A stretch of DNA of 64,000 nucleotides from assembly GCA_016793095.1 (NCBI GenBank), contig JAEUJQ010000052.1, positions 62,001-126,000 on the forward strand, in the 5' to 3' direction. How positions within the stretch are numbered: position 1 is the stretch's first letter; the number at the start of each line of letters is the position of its first letter. Below, in pieces: positions 1 through 7,959 of this stretch. The position numbers were made by a program, and so were the translations under genes. The DNA is from Myxococcaceae bacterium. Lineage in GTDB: Bacteria > Myxococcota > Myxococcia > Myxococcales > Myxococcaceae. The notes beneath the pieces are model-generated. The model made no database searches. It saw only the letters and a list, made by a program, of their open reading frames with translations, and was not told where the DNA came from.

Positions 1-286
1 CGGCGCGCATCGCCTCGACGGCGGTCTCGATGCTGCCGAACGCCGTCACCATGATGAAGAGGTTGTCGAAGCCGTCAGCCCGCGCCTTCCGCAGCAGCTC
101 GAGCCCGTCCATCTTCGGCATCTTGATGTCGCAGAGCACGGCCTCGGGGCTGAACTGGCTCAGCTTCTCGTAGCCGGCTTCGCCGTCTGCCGCCTCGGCG
201 ACGTCATAGCCCTCCTCACGCAGAATGGTGGTGAGGCCGTCACGGGCGTTCTGCTCGTCATCGACCACGAGAATGCGATGTCGCAT
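1..286 (-). CDS. Response regulator, receiver domain (cut by window edge)
   Basis: The visible 95 residues are the N-terminal part of a CheY-like receiver. The acidic pair lies in the VVDDE segment (residues 7-11), the phospho-acceptor Asp in CDIKMP and the switch Thr in MVTAFG. These motifs, with an SIETAVEAM-like continuation, resemble NtrC/AtoC-type sigma-54 activators, but the AAA+ and DNA-binding parts would lie beyond position 1, so that subclass is inferred. I chose the ATG at 286 because AGGA sits about 7 bases upstream. An in-frame ATG at 292 is possible but has no room for a ribosome site. It is followed on the same side by a universal stress protein gene, and no partner kinase is adjacent. 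Confidence 0.85.
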   Translation of the reverse strand, partial: MRHRILVVDDEQNARDGLTTILREEGYDVAEAADGEAGYEKLSQFSPEAVLCDIKMPKMDGLELLRKARADGFDNLFIMVTAFGSIETAVEAMRA

Positions 287-333
287 GTGCATTTCCTGCG
301 CGTTGCGTGGGGGACCTGCAGTTTCTGCGGAGC

Positions 334-744
334 TCAGCGGACCACCAGGATCGGTCGCTTGCAGATGTGGACGAGCCGATCGGTGACGCTGCCGATCAAC
401 ATGCGTGAAACGGCGCCGCGGCCCTTGGAGCCGACGACCACGAGATCGAAGCCACCGCTCTCGGCCAGGTCGGCGATGCGCTCGGCCGCAGAGCCGGTCA
501 CGTTGTGACGCTCGCAGGTCATGCCCGCCTCGGAGGCCGCCGCTTCGAGGAGCTTCTCACCAGCCTTCACGGCCTCTTCGGTCCAGGGCTGGACCCCAAA
601 AGGCACTTCTGGAGGCACGAACGTCGGCGGGACCACATGGATGAGAGAGAGCTGCCCACCGAGCCCTCTGGCGAGCGTCACCGCGGTGCGGACGGCGTGC
701 ATTGCGGCATCAGATCCGTCGATGGCCACGAGAATTCTCTTCAC
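334..744 (-). CDS. Universal stress protein (UspA family)
   Basis: A single Usp domain of 136 residues, the usual length. The N-terminal strand KRILVAIDGSD carries the Asp that contacts adenine. The C-terminal GSKGRGAVSRMLIGS run matches the G-2x-G-9x-G-S/T pattern of ATP-binding Usp proteins, so nucleotide binding is likely. The start is a GTG at 744 preceded five bases upstream by GGAGGAG. A longer reading to 804 adds a non-conserved 20-residue leader and ignores this ribosome site. Usp proteins act in the cytoplasm in stress survival; nothing in the sequence narrows the role. The upstream end faces the cytochrome gene, so the 745-833 gap should hold divergent promoters. Confidence 0.9.
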   Translation of the reverse strand: MKRILVAIDGSDAAMHAVRTAVTLARGLGGQLSLIHVVPPTFVPPEVPFGVQPWTEEAVKAGEKLLEAAASEAGMTCERHNVTGSAAERIADLAESGGFDLVVVGSKGRGAVSRMLIGSVTDRLVHICKRPILVVR

Positions 745-833
745 GATCGCTCCTCCGGTCAGGCCAGTTCCCTTTGACTTTGCACAGGTCGGGCCGAGAA
801 CCACATGGCGCTCGCCTTGCTAGCCCTCACTCC

Positions 834-1340
834 ATGCGCACCGTCCTCTTCTCGGTCCTCGTCGCGCTGTCCTTCGTGGTGCTGGCAGATGAGAAGAAGC
901 CACCGAAGAAGGCGCCGCCTCCGAAAGACGAGGTGGGGCTCGCGCGCCCCGACTACCTGTCCGACCTGGCCCGGCAGATCCTCCGGCGCCGCATGGACCG
1001 CCATGGGCGAGACCTGCATCAACTCACCACGTCGGTGGTGCTGCTGCGGCGTGACGTCGCTCGCGTCCTCGCCGAAGGCATCGCGACGGAGCCCCGCATC
1101 GTGCGGCCCCTGCCGGACAGCCGCGATGAGCTCAACACCGCCCTGCCCGAGCGCTTCTTCGTCCTCCAGGACGAGCTGCGCGATCGCGCAAAGTCGCTCG
1201 CGGAGGCCGCAAAAAAGGGAACCGACCGGGACCTCGGCGAAGCCTTCTCCCGCATGATGCAGACCTGCGTCGCCTGTCACTCCGCGTTCTTGAATCCGAA
1301 GGCCGAGGAAACTGAGGCGCCGCCGCCCACCAAGAATTGA
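834..1340 (+). CDS. Exported CxxCH cytochrome, probable class II (c'-like)
   Basis: A 168-residue protein with a Sec signal peptide (MRTVLFSVLVALSFVVLA, cleavage near residue 18), then a short Lys/Pro-rich linker. The remainder is predicted helical, with one haem c attachment motif CVACH near the C-terminus. A single C-terminal CxxCH on a four-helix protein is the arrangement of class II (c'/c-556) cytochromes; the helical assignment is by eye. It should be a periplasmic haem protein for electron transfer or gas binding. The axial Met or open haem site cannot be judged. The start at 834 gives the signal peptide directly; longer readings add a basic leader without one. Confidence 0.75.
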   Translation: MRTVLFSVLVALSFVVLADEKKPPKKAPPPKDEVGLARPDYLSDLARQILRRRMDRHGRDLHQLTTSVVLLRRDVARVLAEGIATEPRIVRPLPDSRDELNTALPERFFVLQDELRDRAKSLAEAAKKGTDRDLGEAFSRMMQTCVACHSAFLNPKAEETEAPPPTKN

Positions 1341-1424
1341 CGGCGCTCAAGCCGTTTGGAGGTGGGGCGTTCTGGACCACGCTTTGCAGTCGCCTGTGCA
1401 GCAATGACGGGCGGGAGTCACCAT

Positions 1425-1664
1425 GTGGGCTACGGCACGGGGATGACAGCCGATGCTCGGCGTGCGCTGGTGGCGCGGCGGGAGAGCCTCCGCAGCCAGG
1501 CCTCGTCCGACGCCCTTCAGACTGAGTTGCGGGAGATTGAAGAAGCGCTTCTCCGCATCGACTCGGGGACGTGGGGCCGCTGCCTCCAGTGCGGCGGCGC
1601 GATTGGCCGCGATCGCCTGCGCGCGCTGCCCGAGACGAAGTTCTGCGTGTCCTGCAGCCGGTGA
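1425..1664 (+). CDS. Small DksA/TraR-type zinc-finger protein
   Basis: A 79-residue protein with a helical N-terminal half and a C4 zinc finger, CLQCGG then CVSCSR, in the DksA/TraR family arrangement, with the family phrase RIDSGTWGRCLQCGG. It is far shorter than E. coli DksA (about 150 residues) and resembles TraR and other mini-DksA proteins that bind the RNA polymerase secondary channel. Whether it acts with ppGpp is unknown. I chose GTG at 1425 because GGCGGGAG lies about 8 bases upstream. ATG 1404 and ATG 1443 are in-frame alternatives without a good ribosome site. Its stop is 10 bases from the convergent acyl-CoA dehydrogenase stop. Confidence 0.8.
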   Translation: MGYGTGMTADARRALVARRESLRSQASSDALQTELREIEEALLRIDSGTWGRCLQCGGAIGRDRLRALPETKFCVSCSR

Positions 1665-1673
1665 GTCGCGTCG

Positions 1674-2825
1674 TCAGAGCCCGAGCTGTCTGGCGATGAT
1701 CTCGTTCATGATCTCGCTGGTGCCGCCGCCGATCGGCCCGAGCCGCGCGTCGCGCCAGTGCCGCTGAATGTCGTACTCCATCATGTAGCCGGCGCCGCCG
1801 TGGAGCTGGAGCGCCCGGTCGGCGATCCGACAGGCCATCTCGGTCGCGTACTTCTTGGCCATGGCCGTCGCGCCCAGCGCCCACTCGCCGGCCACGTGGA
1901 GCCGCAGCGCGTGGTAGGTGAGCTGCCGGGCCGCCTCGAGCTCGGTCGCCATCTCGGCGAGCTGGTGGCGCACCACCTGGAACTTCGCGACGCTCTGCCC
2001 GAAGGCCTGGCGGTCGGTCACGTAGCGGCGGGCGAGCTCCAGCATGTCTTCTCCGGCCCCGATGGAGCCGAGCGCGAGGGTGATCCGTTCCCAGACGAAG
2101 TTGCCCATGACCTGCGAGAAGCCGTCGTTCTCGGCGCCGAGCAGGTTCGCCACCGGCACCCGGCAGTCGTCGAAGAAGAGCTCGGCGGTGTCGCTGGTCC
2201 GCCAGCCCAGCTTCTTGAGCTTCTTCGACACGCCGAACCCGGGCGTGCCCTTCTCGACGATCAGCATCGAGAGGCCCTTGTGGCCCCGCGCCGGATCCGT
2301 CTTCACCGCGGCGATGACGTAGTCGGCCACCACGCCGTTGGTGATGTACGTCTTCGAGCCGTTCACCACGTAGTGATCGCCGTCGCGCCGCGCGGTCGTC
2401 TTGAGGCCGGCCACGTCGCTGCCGGCGCCCGGCTCGGTGACGGCGAAGGCGCCCAGCTTCTCGGCCTTGATGGCCGGCGCGAGGAAGCGGCGCTTGAGCT
2501 CGTCGCTGCCGAAGAGGTGCAGCGGCCCGGTGGCGATGGTGGCCTGCGCGCCCAGCCCCGCAGCGACGCCGCCAGAGCGGCACTTCGCGAGCTCCTCGTG
2601 CATGACCGCCTCGTAGAGCGGCCCGGCGTTCGAGCCGCCGTACACCTCGGGGTACTTGAGCCCGAAGAAGCCCAGCTCCGCCGCCTTCGAGTACAGCTCG
2701 CGGGGGAAGCCCTCGGCGTCCTCCCACGCGCTCACGTGCGGGAGGATCTCGCGCTCGACGAACCCGCGCACCGTGCGGCGGAAGGCCTCGTGCTCCTCAC
2801 TGAACGTCGCGAACCCGCTGCTCAT
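1674..2825 (-). CDS. Acyl-CoA dehydrogenase
   Basis: A 383-residue, full-length FAD-dependent acyl-CoA dehydrogenase that introduces a trans double bond into an acyl-CoA and passes electrons to ETF. The FAD/substrate signature AVTEPGAGSD is at 128-137 and a second family block, GGAGYMMEYDIQRHWRDAR, lies near the C-terminus. The C-terminal site reads IGGGTSEIM, so the usual MCAD-type base (Glu in YEGT) is absent. A Glu at residue 246 in NFVWERITL sits where isovaleryl- and long-chain enzymes place their base. Substrate is therefore more likely branched or long chain, an inference only. The ATG at 2825 follows GAAGGGAG. It lies divergent to tRNA-Cys and no other beta-oxidation gene is adjacent. 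Confidence 0.9.
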   Translation of the reverse strand: MSSGFATFSEEHEAFRRTVRGFVEREILPHVSAWEDAEGFPRELYSKAAELGFFGLKYPEVYGGSNAGPLYEAVMHEELAKCRSGGVAAGLGAQATIATGPLHLFGSDELKRRFLAPAIKAEKLGAFAVTEPGAGSDVAGLKTTARRDGDHYVVNGSKTYITNGVVADYVIAAVKTDPARGHKGLSMLIVEKGTPGFGVSKKLKKLGWRTSDTAELFFDDCRVPVANLLGAENDGFSQVMGNFVWERITLALGSIGAGEDMLELARRYVTDRQAFGQSVAKFQVVRHQLAEMATELEAARQLTYHALRLHVAGEWALGATAMAKKYATEMACRIADRALQLHGGAGYMMEYDIQRHWRDARLGPIGGGTSEIMNEIIARQLGL

Positions 2826-2871
2826 CTCGTTGCTCCCTTCGTCAGTCGCGCAGACGGGCCGCGTCTGCTCG

Positions 2872-2900
2872 TTGCGTTCCGGCGTCCTTCTGCCTAGAAG
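2872..2900 (+). promoter_or_regulatory. Probable sigma-70 promoter of tRNA-Cys
   Basis: TTGCGT (2872-2877) and TAGAAG (2895-2900) are separated by exactly 17 bases, and the -10 box ends 13 bases before the first base of the mature tRNA, as expected for a tRNA promoter. Both boxes match consensus at four of six positions, so this is a reasonable but not certain call. Confidence 0.45.
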
Positions 2901-2913
2901 CCCACCCGGTTCT

Positions 2914-2985
2914 GGCGGCATAGCCAAGTGGTAAGGCAAGGGTCTGCAAAACCCTCATTCCCCGGTTCGAATCCGGGTGCCGCCT
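2914..2985 (+). tRNA. tRNA-Cys (GCA)
   Basis: A complete cloverleaf can be drawn. The acceptor stem is GGCGGCA paired with TGCCGCC, the D arm GCC/GGC, and the anticodon stem AGGGT/ACCCT with a CTGCAAA loop giving anticodon GCA (2946-2948). The T arm is CCCGG/CCGGG with a TTCGAAT loop. The discriminator is T, the identity base of tRNA-Cys. No CCA is encoded. It sits in the gap between the divergent acyl-CoA dehydrogenase and SpoIID-domain genes. Confidence 0.97.
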
Positions 2986-2992
2986 CTCAAAT

Positions 2993-3037
2993 GCCCGAAG
3001 CTGCCCGCATCTGCAGGCACTTCGGGCTTCGTCGTTT
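2993..3037 (+). terminator. Hairpin terminator downstream of tRNA-Cys
   Basis: A perfect 8-bp inverted repeat, GCCCGAAG (2993-3000) with CTTCGGGC (3020-3027), closes a 19-base loop and is followed by the T-rich TTCGTCGTTT. It begins 8 bases after the tRNA. The tail is not a pure T run, so Rho-independent termination is likely but not certain. The hairpin ends 15 bases before the ATG of the next gene, which argues against reading that gene from any upstream ATG. Confidence 0.6.
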
Positions 3038-3041
3038 CCGC

Positions 3042-4805
3042 ATGCTCGTGACCGCTGCGCGTCGTCGAACCGATGGGAGCCGCGCGGCGGTCGTCGCGGC
3101 GCTCGTCACGCTCGCGGCCTCGTGCGTCCACGCGGGCACCCCTCAGGACGTCCCCATGCCGCCCCCGCCAGCAGCGGCGAGGCCGGACGGAGGGACCGAG
3201 GCTCCCGCGCGGCTCGAGCTCCCCCCCGCGCCCGGCGCCGCGGAGGCCCGCCGCCTCGACTTCCGCAACGGCGCCCCGATCATCCCCGTGCGCCTGATGG
3301 AGGGGAACGCCGCCGTCTCGTTCACCTCGAAGGGTCGCTTGCGCTTCAAGGTGTCTGCGCTGGTGGAGGGCCAGCCGGTCGAGAAGCTCGTCGAGGGGCC
3401 CGCCGGCACCGCCTGGCAGGTGAAGCTGGTGAAGGGCGCGCCCGCCGAGCTGGTCGCCCGCATTCAGATCGCCGAGGTCGCCTTCAACGACAAGGTGGGG
3501 CTGGCCGCCGCGCAGCAGGAGTGGGCTGAGCGCGGGCTCGCCACGAGGTCGCAGGTGCTGGGGGCGCTCTACGGCATCGCGGGCAAGGTGATCGACACAC
3601 GGCGCTACGTGCTGGTCGCTGACCAACCGCCTGCGCCGCCCGCCTCGCTCGCCGATCGCCAGGCCGAGATCCTCACCCGGTTCCAGGTGCGGACGGCCCT
3701 GCTCGAAGAGGTGCGGACCCCGCAGCGCGCCACCCTCGACCTCCTGGACGGCGACGGGCACGTGATCGCCACCGCCCAGGACAAGCTGGTGGCCGAGTCC
3801 ATCGACGGCGCGCCCATCGAGGTGCGGCGCGTGGAGTTCGGGGTCGGCTACGACTTCCACAACTTCGAAGACCGCGCGTTCCGCGGGGCGATCCAGTTCT
3901 CCGCCGACCGCTCGGGGCGCGTCGCGGTGATCAACCAGATCGGCATGGAGGACCTGCTGAAGGGGCTCGTCCCGTCCGAGATCTTCGCGAAGGCGCACCT
4001 CGAAGCGCTCAAGGCGCAGGCCGTGACGGCGCGGGCGGAGGTGCTCGCCAAGGTGGGGCTCAAGCACGTCGCCGACCCCTACTTCCTGTGCACCGAGCAG
4101 CACTGCGCGGTGTACCGGGGCGTCTCGGGTGAGGCGGCGACCACCAGCGCGGCGGTGGACGCGACGCGTGGCGAGATGCTGTTCGACCCCGGGGGCCACC
4201 TCGTGGACGCGGTGTACAGCGCCGTCTGTGGAGGCCACACCGAGAACAACGAGATTGTCTGGGGCGGCGTGCCGAACCCTTCGCTGCGCGGGCGGCCCGA
4301 CCTGCTGCCCGACAAGCCCGCGACGCCGAGGCCCGCGAAGGACCTGAAGGGCTTCCTGACGACCGAGGGCGGGTACGCCTGCCGACTCTCGTCCTTCGCC
4401 GCGCCGACGAAGTTCCGGTGGGAGCGACGCTTCACCGCGAAGGAGGTGGACGACAAGCTCGCGGCGTTCCACGTCGGCCGCGTGATGGCGATGACGGTGA
4501 GCGAACGCGGCGTGTCCGGGCGGGCGCGGCTGCTGCAGATATCAGGGGAAGAAGGCGCCACCACGATCCGCGGTGAGCTGACGATCCGCCGGCTGTTCTC
4601 GAACCTGAACAGCGCGCTCTTCGAGGTGAAGGCCGAGCGCGACGCGAAGGGGCGGCCGACCGGCTGGAGCTTCACCGGCGGAGGCTGGGGCCACGGGGTG
4701 GGCATGTGCCAGACCGGCGCCATCGGGCGGGCCGAGGCGGGCCAGACCTACGTGCAGATCCTCGATCACTACTTCAGCGGGGCGACCGTCAGCCGGGTCT
4801 ACTGA
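3042..4805 (+). CDS. SpoIID/LytB-domain lipoprotein
   Basis: A 587-residue protein with a lipoprotein-type signal (LAASC, Cys about residue 28), a Pro/Ala-rich linker, and a C-terminal SpoIID/LytB domain. The domain is recognised from AVTARAEVLAKVG, the CTEQHCAVYRG segment, the VYSAVCGGHTENN segment and the closing GWGHGVGMCQTGA and ILDHYFSGA motifs. SpoIID proteins are lytic transglycosylases on denuded glycan strands; LytB is an amidase enhancer. Which activity holds here cannot be told from sequence. It should act on peptidoglycan at the cell envelope. The start at 3042 gives the signal peptide; an earlier ATG at 2991 would place coding sequence through the tRNA terminator hairpin. It lies 63 bases before a TonB-like gene. 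Confidence 0.85.
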   Translation: MLVTAARRRTDGSRAAVVAALVTLAASCVHAGTPQDVPMPPPPAAARPDGGTEAPARLELPPAPGAAEARRLDFRNGAPIIPVRLMEGNAAVSFTSKGRLRFKVSALVEGQPVEKLVEGPAGTAWQVKLVKGAPAELVARIQIAEVAFNDKVGLAAAQQEWAERGLATRSQVLGALYGIAGKVIDTRRYVLVADQPPAPPASLADRQAEILTRFQVRTALLEEVRTPQRATLDLLDGDGHVIATAQDKLVAESIDGAPIEVRRVEFGVGYDFHNFEDRAFRGAIQFSADRSGRVAVINQIGMEDLLKGLVPSEIFAKAHLEALKAQAVTARAEVLAKVGLKHVADPYFLCTEQHCAVYRGVSGEAATTSAAVDATRGEMLFDPGGHLVDAVYSAVCGGHTENNEIVWGGVPNPSLRGRPDLLPDKPATPRPAKDLKGFLTTEGGYACRLSSFAAPTKFRWERRFTAKEVDDKLAAFHVGRVMAMTVSERGVSGRARLLQISGEEGATTIRGELTIRRLFSNLNSALFEVKAERDAKGRPTGWSFTGGGWGHGVGMCQTGAIGRAEAGQTYVQILDHYFSGATVSRVY

Positions 4806-4868
4806 CCCTCCCCCCCGAAGGGCGGCGCGGGGCCTGCGCTGCGGCCGCCTCGGCGTTATGCTCGTTGC

Positions 4869-6101
4869 GTGCTGTTGGTCCCCCGCCCGAACGCCCCCCG
4901 TGAGCCGCGCCTGGTCCGCGCCGCGCTGGCGCTCGCGTTCGCCCTGTTGGGCCACGGGGTGATGCTGGTCGCCCTGCTCTTCCTCTCGCACCTGCAGCTC
5001 GACACTCCGCCACTCAAGCGCACGAAGCCCCTCGACCGGCCCGTCGCTTTCCGGCCGCTCAGCGCCTCGCAGTTCGAGAAGAACCGCGGCCGTGACGCGC
5101 CCGCTCTCGCGAGCCGGACCGTGAAGGATCGGCCGGAGCAGAAGAAGCCCGAGCCGAAGGTGCCTGAGAAGGCGCCCGGGCAGGTCGTCGACGTGGCCCC
5201 GGGCAACGGCGAGAGCTCACCTGACGCGAAGTTCGCCGCTGAGACGAACAACACCGTGAAGAAAGAGACGCGCGCGAAGGAGCAGACCGCCTTCTACCGG
5301 AACGCGATGCCGCGGCGCACCTCGACGACGCCGTCGGAGGCGACCGGGACCGATCCCGTCGAGCAGGCCGTGGTGAGCGGCAACAACGGCATCGGGCAAG
5401 ACGATCGACCGCTCAGGGAAGCCCCCAGCGCGGCGGCCCTCGAGCTCCCCGAGCAGCAGGCGCGCTCCGAGCTGGCGCTCAAGATGCCTTCCGTCGGTGG
5501 CGCGGGGCCGCTGGTCGCGCCGCGCTCCGAGCTCCCGGCGATCGCGGGCAACTCGAAACGGCTCCTCCTGCAGCCCGGACAACCGGGCACCGACGGAGAG
5601 GGCTCGCAAGGCCGCGTGGGGTCCGAAGGCCGGGTGAACCTGCTGCCCTCGCCCTCCGTGCTGGACGCGATCTCTGGCGCCGCCGCGAACGATCACCTGC
5701 TCGACGTGGAGGAGGGCGACGGCACCTTCCTCAACACCCGCGAGTGGAAGTACGCCTCGTTCTTCAACCGCGTCAAGCAGTCGGTGGGCCAGCACTGGAA
5801 CCCCAACGCGCAGCTCCGCCTCCGCGACCCCTCGCTGCAGATCTACGGTGGGCGTGATCGCCAGACGCTCCTCCAGGTCACCCTCACGGCCGACGGCCGC
5901 CTGAAGGACGCCTGGGTCGAGAAGTCCTCGGGCCTCGACTTCCTCGATCTCGAGGCGATCCAGGCGTTCGAGCGCGCACAGCCCTTCCCCAACCCACCCG
6001 CCGGCCTGCTGGCCAGCGATCAGCTCGTGCGCTTCCAGTTCGGCTTCTACCTCGAGATGTCGGGGCGCCCGGGGCTGCGGCTGTTCCGCGCCCAGGACTG
6101 A
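4869..6101 (+). CDS. TonB-C-terminal-domain membrane protein
   Basis: A 410-residue protein: a short cytoplasmic N-terminus, one membrane helix (about 17-40), a long Pro/Lys/Glu-rich periplasmic spacer to about residue 300, then a TonB/TolA-like C-terminal domain. The spacer contains KPEPKVPEKAPG. The domain has VTLTADGRLKDAWVEKSSG then FLDLEAIQAF and ends near the stop. TonB proteins link ExbBD to outer-membrane receptors; no exbB, exbD or receptor is adjacent. Proteins of this type in myxobacteria also appear in contractile or motility complexes, so the partner is unknown. The start is a GTG at 4869 with no strong ribosome site. The stop lies 6 bases from the convergent kinase stop. Confidence 0.8.
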   Translation: MLLVPRPNAPREPRLVRAALALAFALLGHGVMLVALLFLSHLQLDTPPLKRTKPLDRPVAFRPLSASQFEKNRGRDAPALASRTVKDRPEQKKPEPKVPEKAPGQVVDVAPGNGESSPDAKFAAETNNTVKKETRAKEQTAFYRNAMPRRTSTTPSEATGTDPVEQAVVSGNNGIGQDDRPLREAPSAAALELPEQQARSELALKMPSVGGAGPLVAPRSELPAIAGNSKRLLLQPGQPGTDGEGSQGRVGSEGRVNLLPSPSVLDAISGAAANDHLLDVEEGDGTFLNTREWKYASFFNRVKQSVGQHWNPNAQLRLRDPSLQIYGGRDRQTLLQVTLTADGRLKDAWVEKSSGLDFLDLEAIQAFERAQPFPNPPAGLLASDQLVRFQFGFYLEMSGRPGLRLFRAQD

Positions 6102-6107
6102 CGAGCT

Positions 6108-7898
6108 TCAGTCGGCGGGCGTACCGGCGGGGAAGCGCACCTCGAAGGTGGTGCCCTTGCCGGGCTTCGACTTGTAGGAGACGGTGCCCGCGTGCTCCTC
6201 GACGATCTTCTTCACGATCGCGAGCCCGAGCCCGGTGCCGTTCTTCTTCCCGGCCGTGACGAAGCTCTCGAAGAGGCGGTCGGCGATGGCATCGGGAATG
6301 CCCTGGCCGGTGTCCGCGGCGCGGAAGACGAGCTCGTCGTTCTCGCGGTCGACGGACAAGGTGAAGCGACCGCCGTCGGGCATCGCGTCGATGGCGTTGC
6401 GCGCGAGGTTGAGGATCACGCGCTTCATCTTGTTCTCGTCGAACCGCGCCGCGCCCGTGTACGACGTCACGACCTTCAGCTCGGCCTTGCTGCGCTCGAA
6501 CTCGCGCGTGAGCTGCTCCTCGAGGTCGCGCATGAAGAGGTGCACATAGACGCGGCGAATCAGCACCGACGTCTCGCCGCGCGCGAACGCGAGCGTCTCT
6601 TGCTGCATCGCGGCCACGTGATCGAGCTGCGCCAGAATGCCCTGAGCCATCTCGCGGCGCCCCTGCTCCGTCGGCTCGTCAGCCATCATCTCGGCGTAGC
6701 CGGCGATCACCGTGAGCGGCGTGCGCAGATCGTGGAGCACGCCAGAGAGCATCTGGCCGATGGCGACCATGCGGGCCTTGCGCTCTTGCTCGGTGCGGTT
6801 CTTCCGTGACGCGAAGGCGCGGCCGATCTGGCCCGCGAGCAACACCGACAGGCGCTCGTCGGCCTCGCTGAAGCCGCCCCTCTTGTTGAGCAGCTCGAGC
6901 GAGCCCAGGTAGCCGTCCTCGCCGGGGATCGGCACGCAGAGCACCGCGCCCACCGTGACTCCCAGCTTGCGGGCGATCGCGCGGTCGTAGTGCTCGCTGT
7001 CGTCGGCGCGCTCGACGCGCACCGTCTCGCCCGTCAACGCCACGTGGCCGGCGATGCCCTGGCCCGCCTCGAGGCGCATCGACGTCAGCGCCTCGCTCTT
7101 CTCGCCCTTCGCGCTCCGGAAGTAGAGGCTGTCCCGGTCCTCTTCCGCGAGGAGGATCGAGCCCGCCTTCGCGCCCACCGCGTCGATGGCCGTGTGGAGG
7201 ATGCGATCGAGCAGATCGACCTGCTGCTCGGTGGCCGAGACGGCGCGCTCGAGGCCGTAGAGCAGATCGAGCTCCCGCACCCGCTGAGCGAGCTCGTCGG
7301 TGCGCGCCCGCAGCTGCTCGAGCAAGAGCACGTTGTCGAGCACCGCCGCGATCTGGGTCGCCACGCCCTCGACCAGGCTCTGGTCGTCCCGGGTGAAGAC
7401 GTCGATCTTCCGGTGCAGCACCTCGAGCACGCCCAGCACGCGACCGCTCACGTGGCGCAGCGGCGCGGCGATGATCGACCTCGTGCGGAAGCCAGACTGG
7501 CGGTCGATCTCGGGGTTGAAGCGGGCGTCGGCGTAAGCGTCGCCCAGCAGCAGCGACTTGCCCGAGGTGAAGACGTGCCCCGCGATGCCGGCAGCGGCGG
7601 GCAGCCGCAGCTCCTTGATCGACGAGCCCTTGAGCACGCGCGACCACAGCTCGTTGGTGCGGGCGTCGTGCATGAAGAGCGTCGCCGCCTCGGCGTTGAG
7701 CAGGCCCGTCAGCCGGTCCATCACCGTGCGCAGCAGCGCGTCGACGTCTCGCGCGGACGAGAGCTGGGTGCCCACGTCGATCACCGCGGCGAAGCGCTCG
7801 GTCTGCCGCTTCACGGCCTGCTCGAGCTCGTTCAGCTTGGCCGCCAGACCGCTGACGAGCGCGCCTGGATCGGTGCGTGTCCTGGAACGGTCGGTCAT
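6108..7898 (-). CDS. Histidine kinase with two GAF domains
   Basis: A 596-residue cytoplasmic sensor kinase with no membrane helix or signal peptide. Order: a short coiled coil (15-35), GAF 1 (about 40-195), GAF 2 (about 205-365), HisKA with the phospho-His at 389 in LSGVLHDLRTPL, then HATPase_c. The N box has Asn 501 in LARNAIDAMPDGG, the G1 box has DTGQGIP near 529, and the G2 box reads GTGLGLAIVKKI. No receiver is attached and no response regulator is adjacent, so it is an orphan kinase in this window. GAF ligands cannot be read from sequence. The ATG at 7898 is 61 bases beyond the polA stop, so it may be transcribed with polA. Confidence 0.92.
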   Translation of the reverse strand: MTDRSRTRTDPGALVSGLAAKLNELEQAVKRQTERFAAVIDVGTQLSSARDVDALLRTVMDRLTGLLNAEAATLFMHDARTNELWSRVLKGSSIKELRLPAAAGIAGHVFTSGKSLLLGDAYADARFNPEIDRQSGFRTRSIIAAPLRHVSGRVLGVLEVLHRKIDVFTRDDQSLVEGVATQIAAVLDNVLLLEQLRARTDELAQRVRELDLLYGLERAVSATEQQVDLLDRILHTAIDAVGAKAGSILLAEEDRDSLYFRSAKGEKSEALTSMRLEAGQGIAGHVALTGETVRVERADDSEHYDRAIARKLGVTVGAVLCVPIPGEDGYLGSLELLNKRGGFSEADERLSVLLAGQIGRAFASRKNRTEQERKARMVAIGQMLSGVLHDLRTPLTVIAGYAEMMADEPTEQGRREMAQGILAQLDHVAAMQQETLAFARGETSVLIRRVYVHLFMRDLEEQLTREFERSKAELKVVTSYTGAARFDENKMKRVILNLARNAIDAMPDGGRFTLSVDRENDELVFRAADTGQGIPDAIADRLFESFVTAGKKNGTGLGLAIVKKIVEEHAGTVSYKSKPGKGTTFEVRFPAGTPAD

Positions 7899-7959
7899 GC
7901 GCCGTGCACCATACCCTCCCCCGCCCCCCCGGAGTTGGATTTGCTCGCGGCGGGCCCGC

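Noticed and set aside
1132-2727. Long minus-strand frame overlapping the acyl-CoA dehydrogenase
   Set aside because: Arg/Ala/Gly-rich shadow of the dehydrogenase frame; no conserved motif.
1674-2825. Inactive acyl-CoA dehydrogenase because the C-terminal Glu is replaced by Gly
   Set aside because: Isovaleryl- and long-chain enzymes use a Glu in another helix; Glu 246 fits that site, so activity is expected.
6096-6113. 6-bp inverted repeat between the convergent TonB-like and kinase genes
   Set aside because: Too short, with no T tract on either strand. It could aid bidirectional termination but is not supported.
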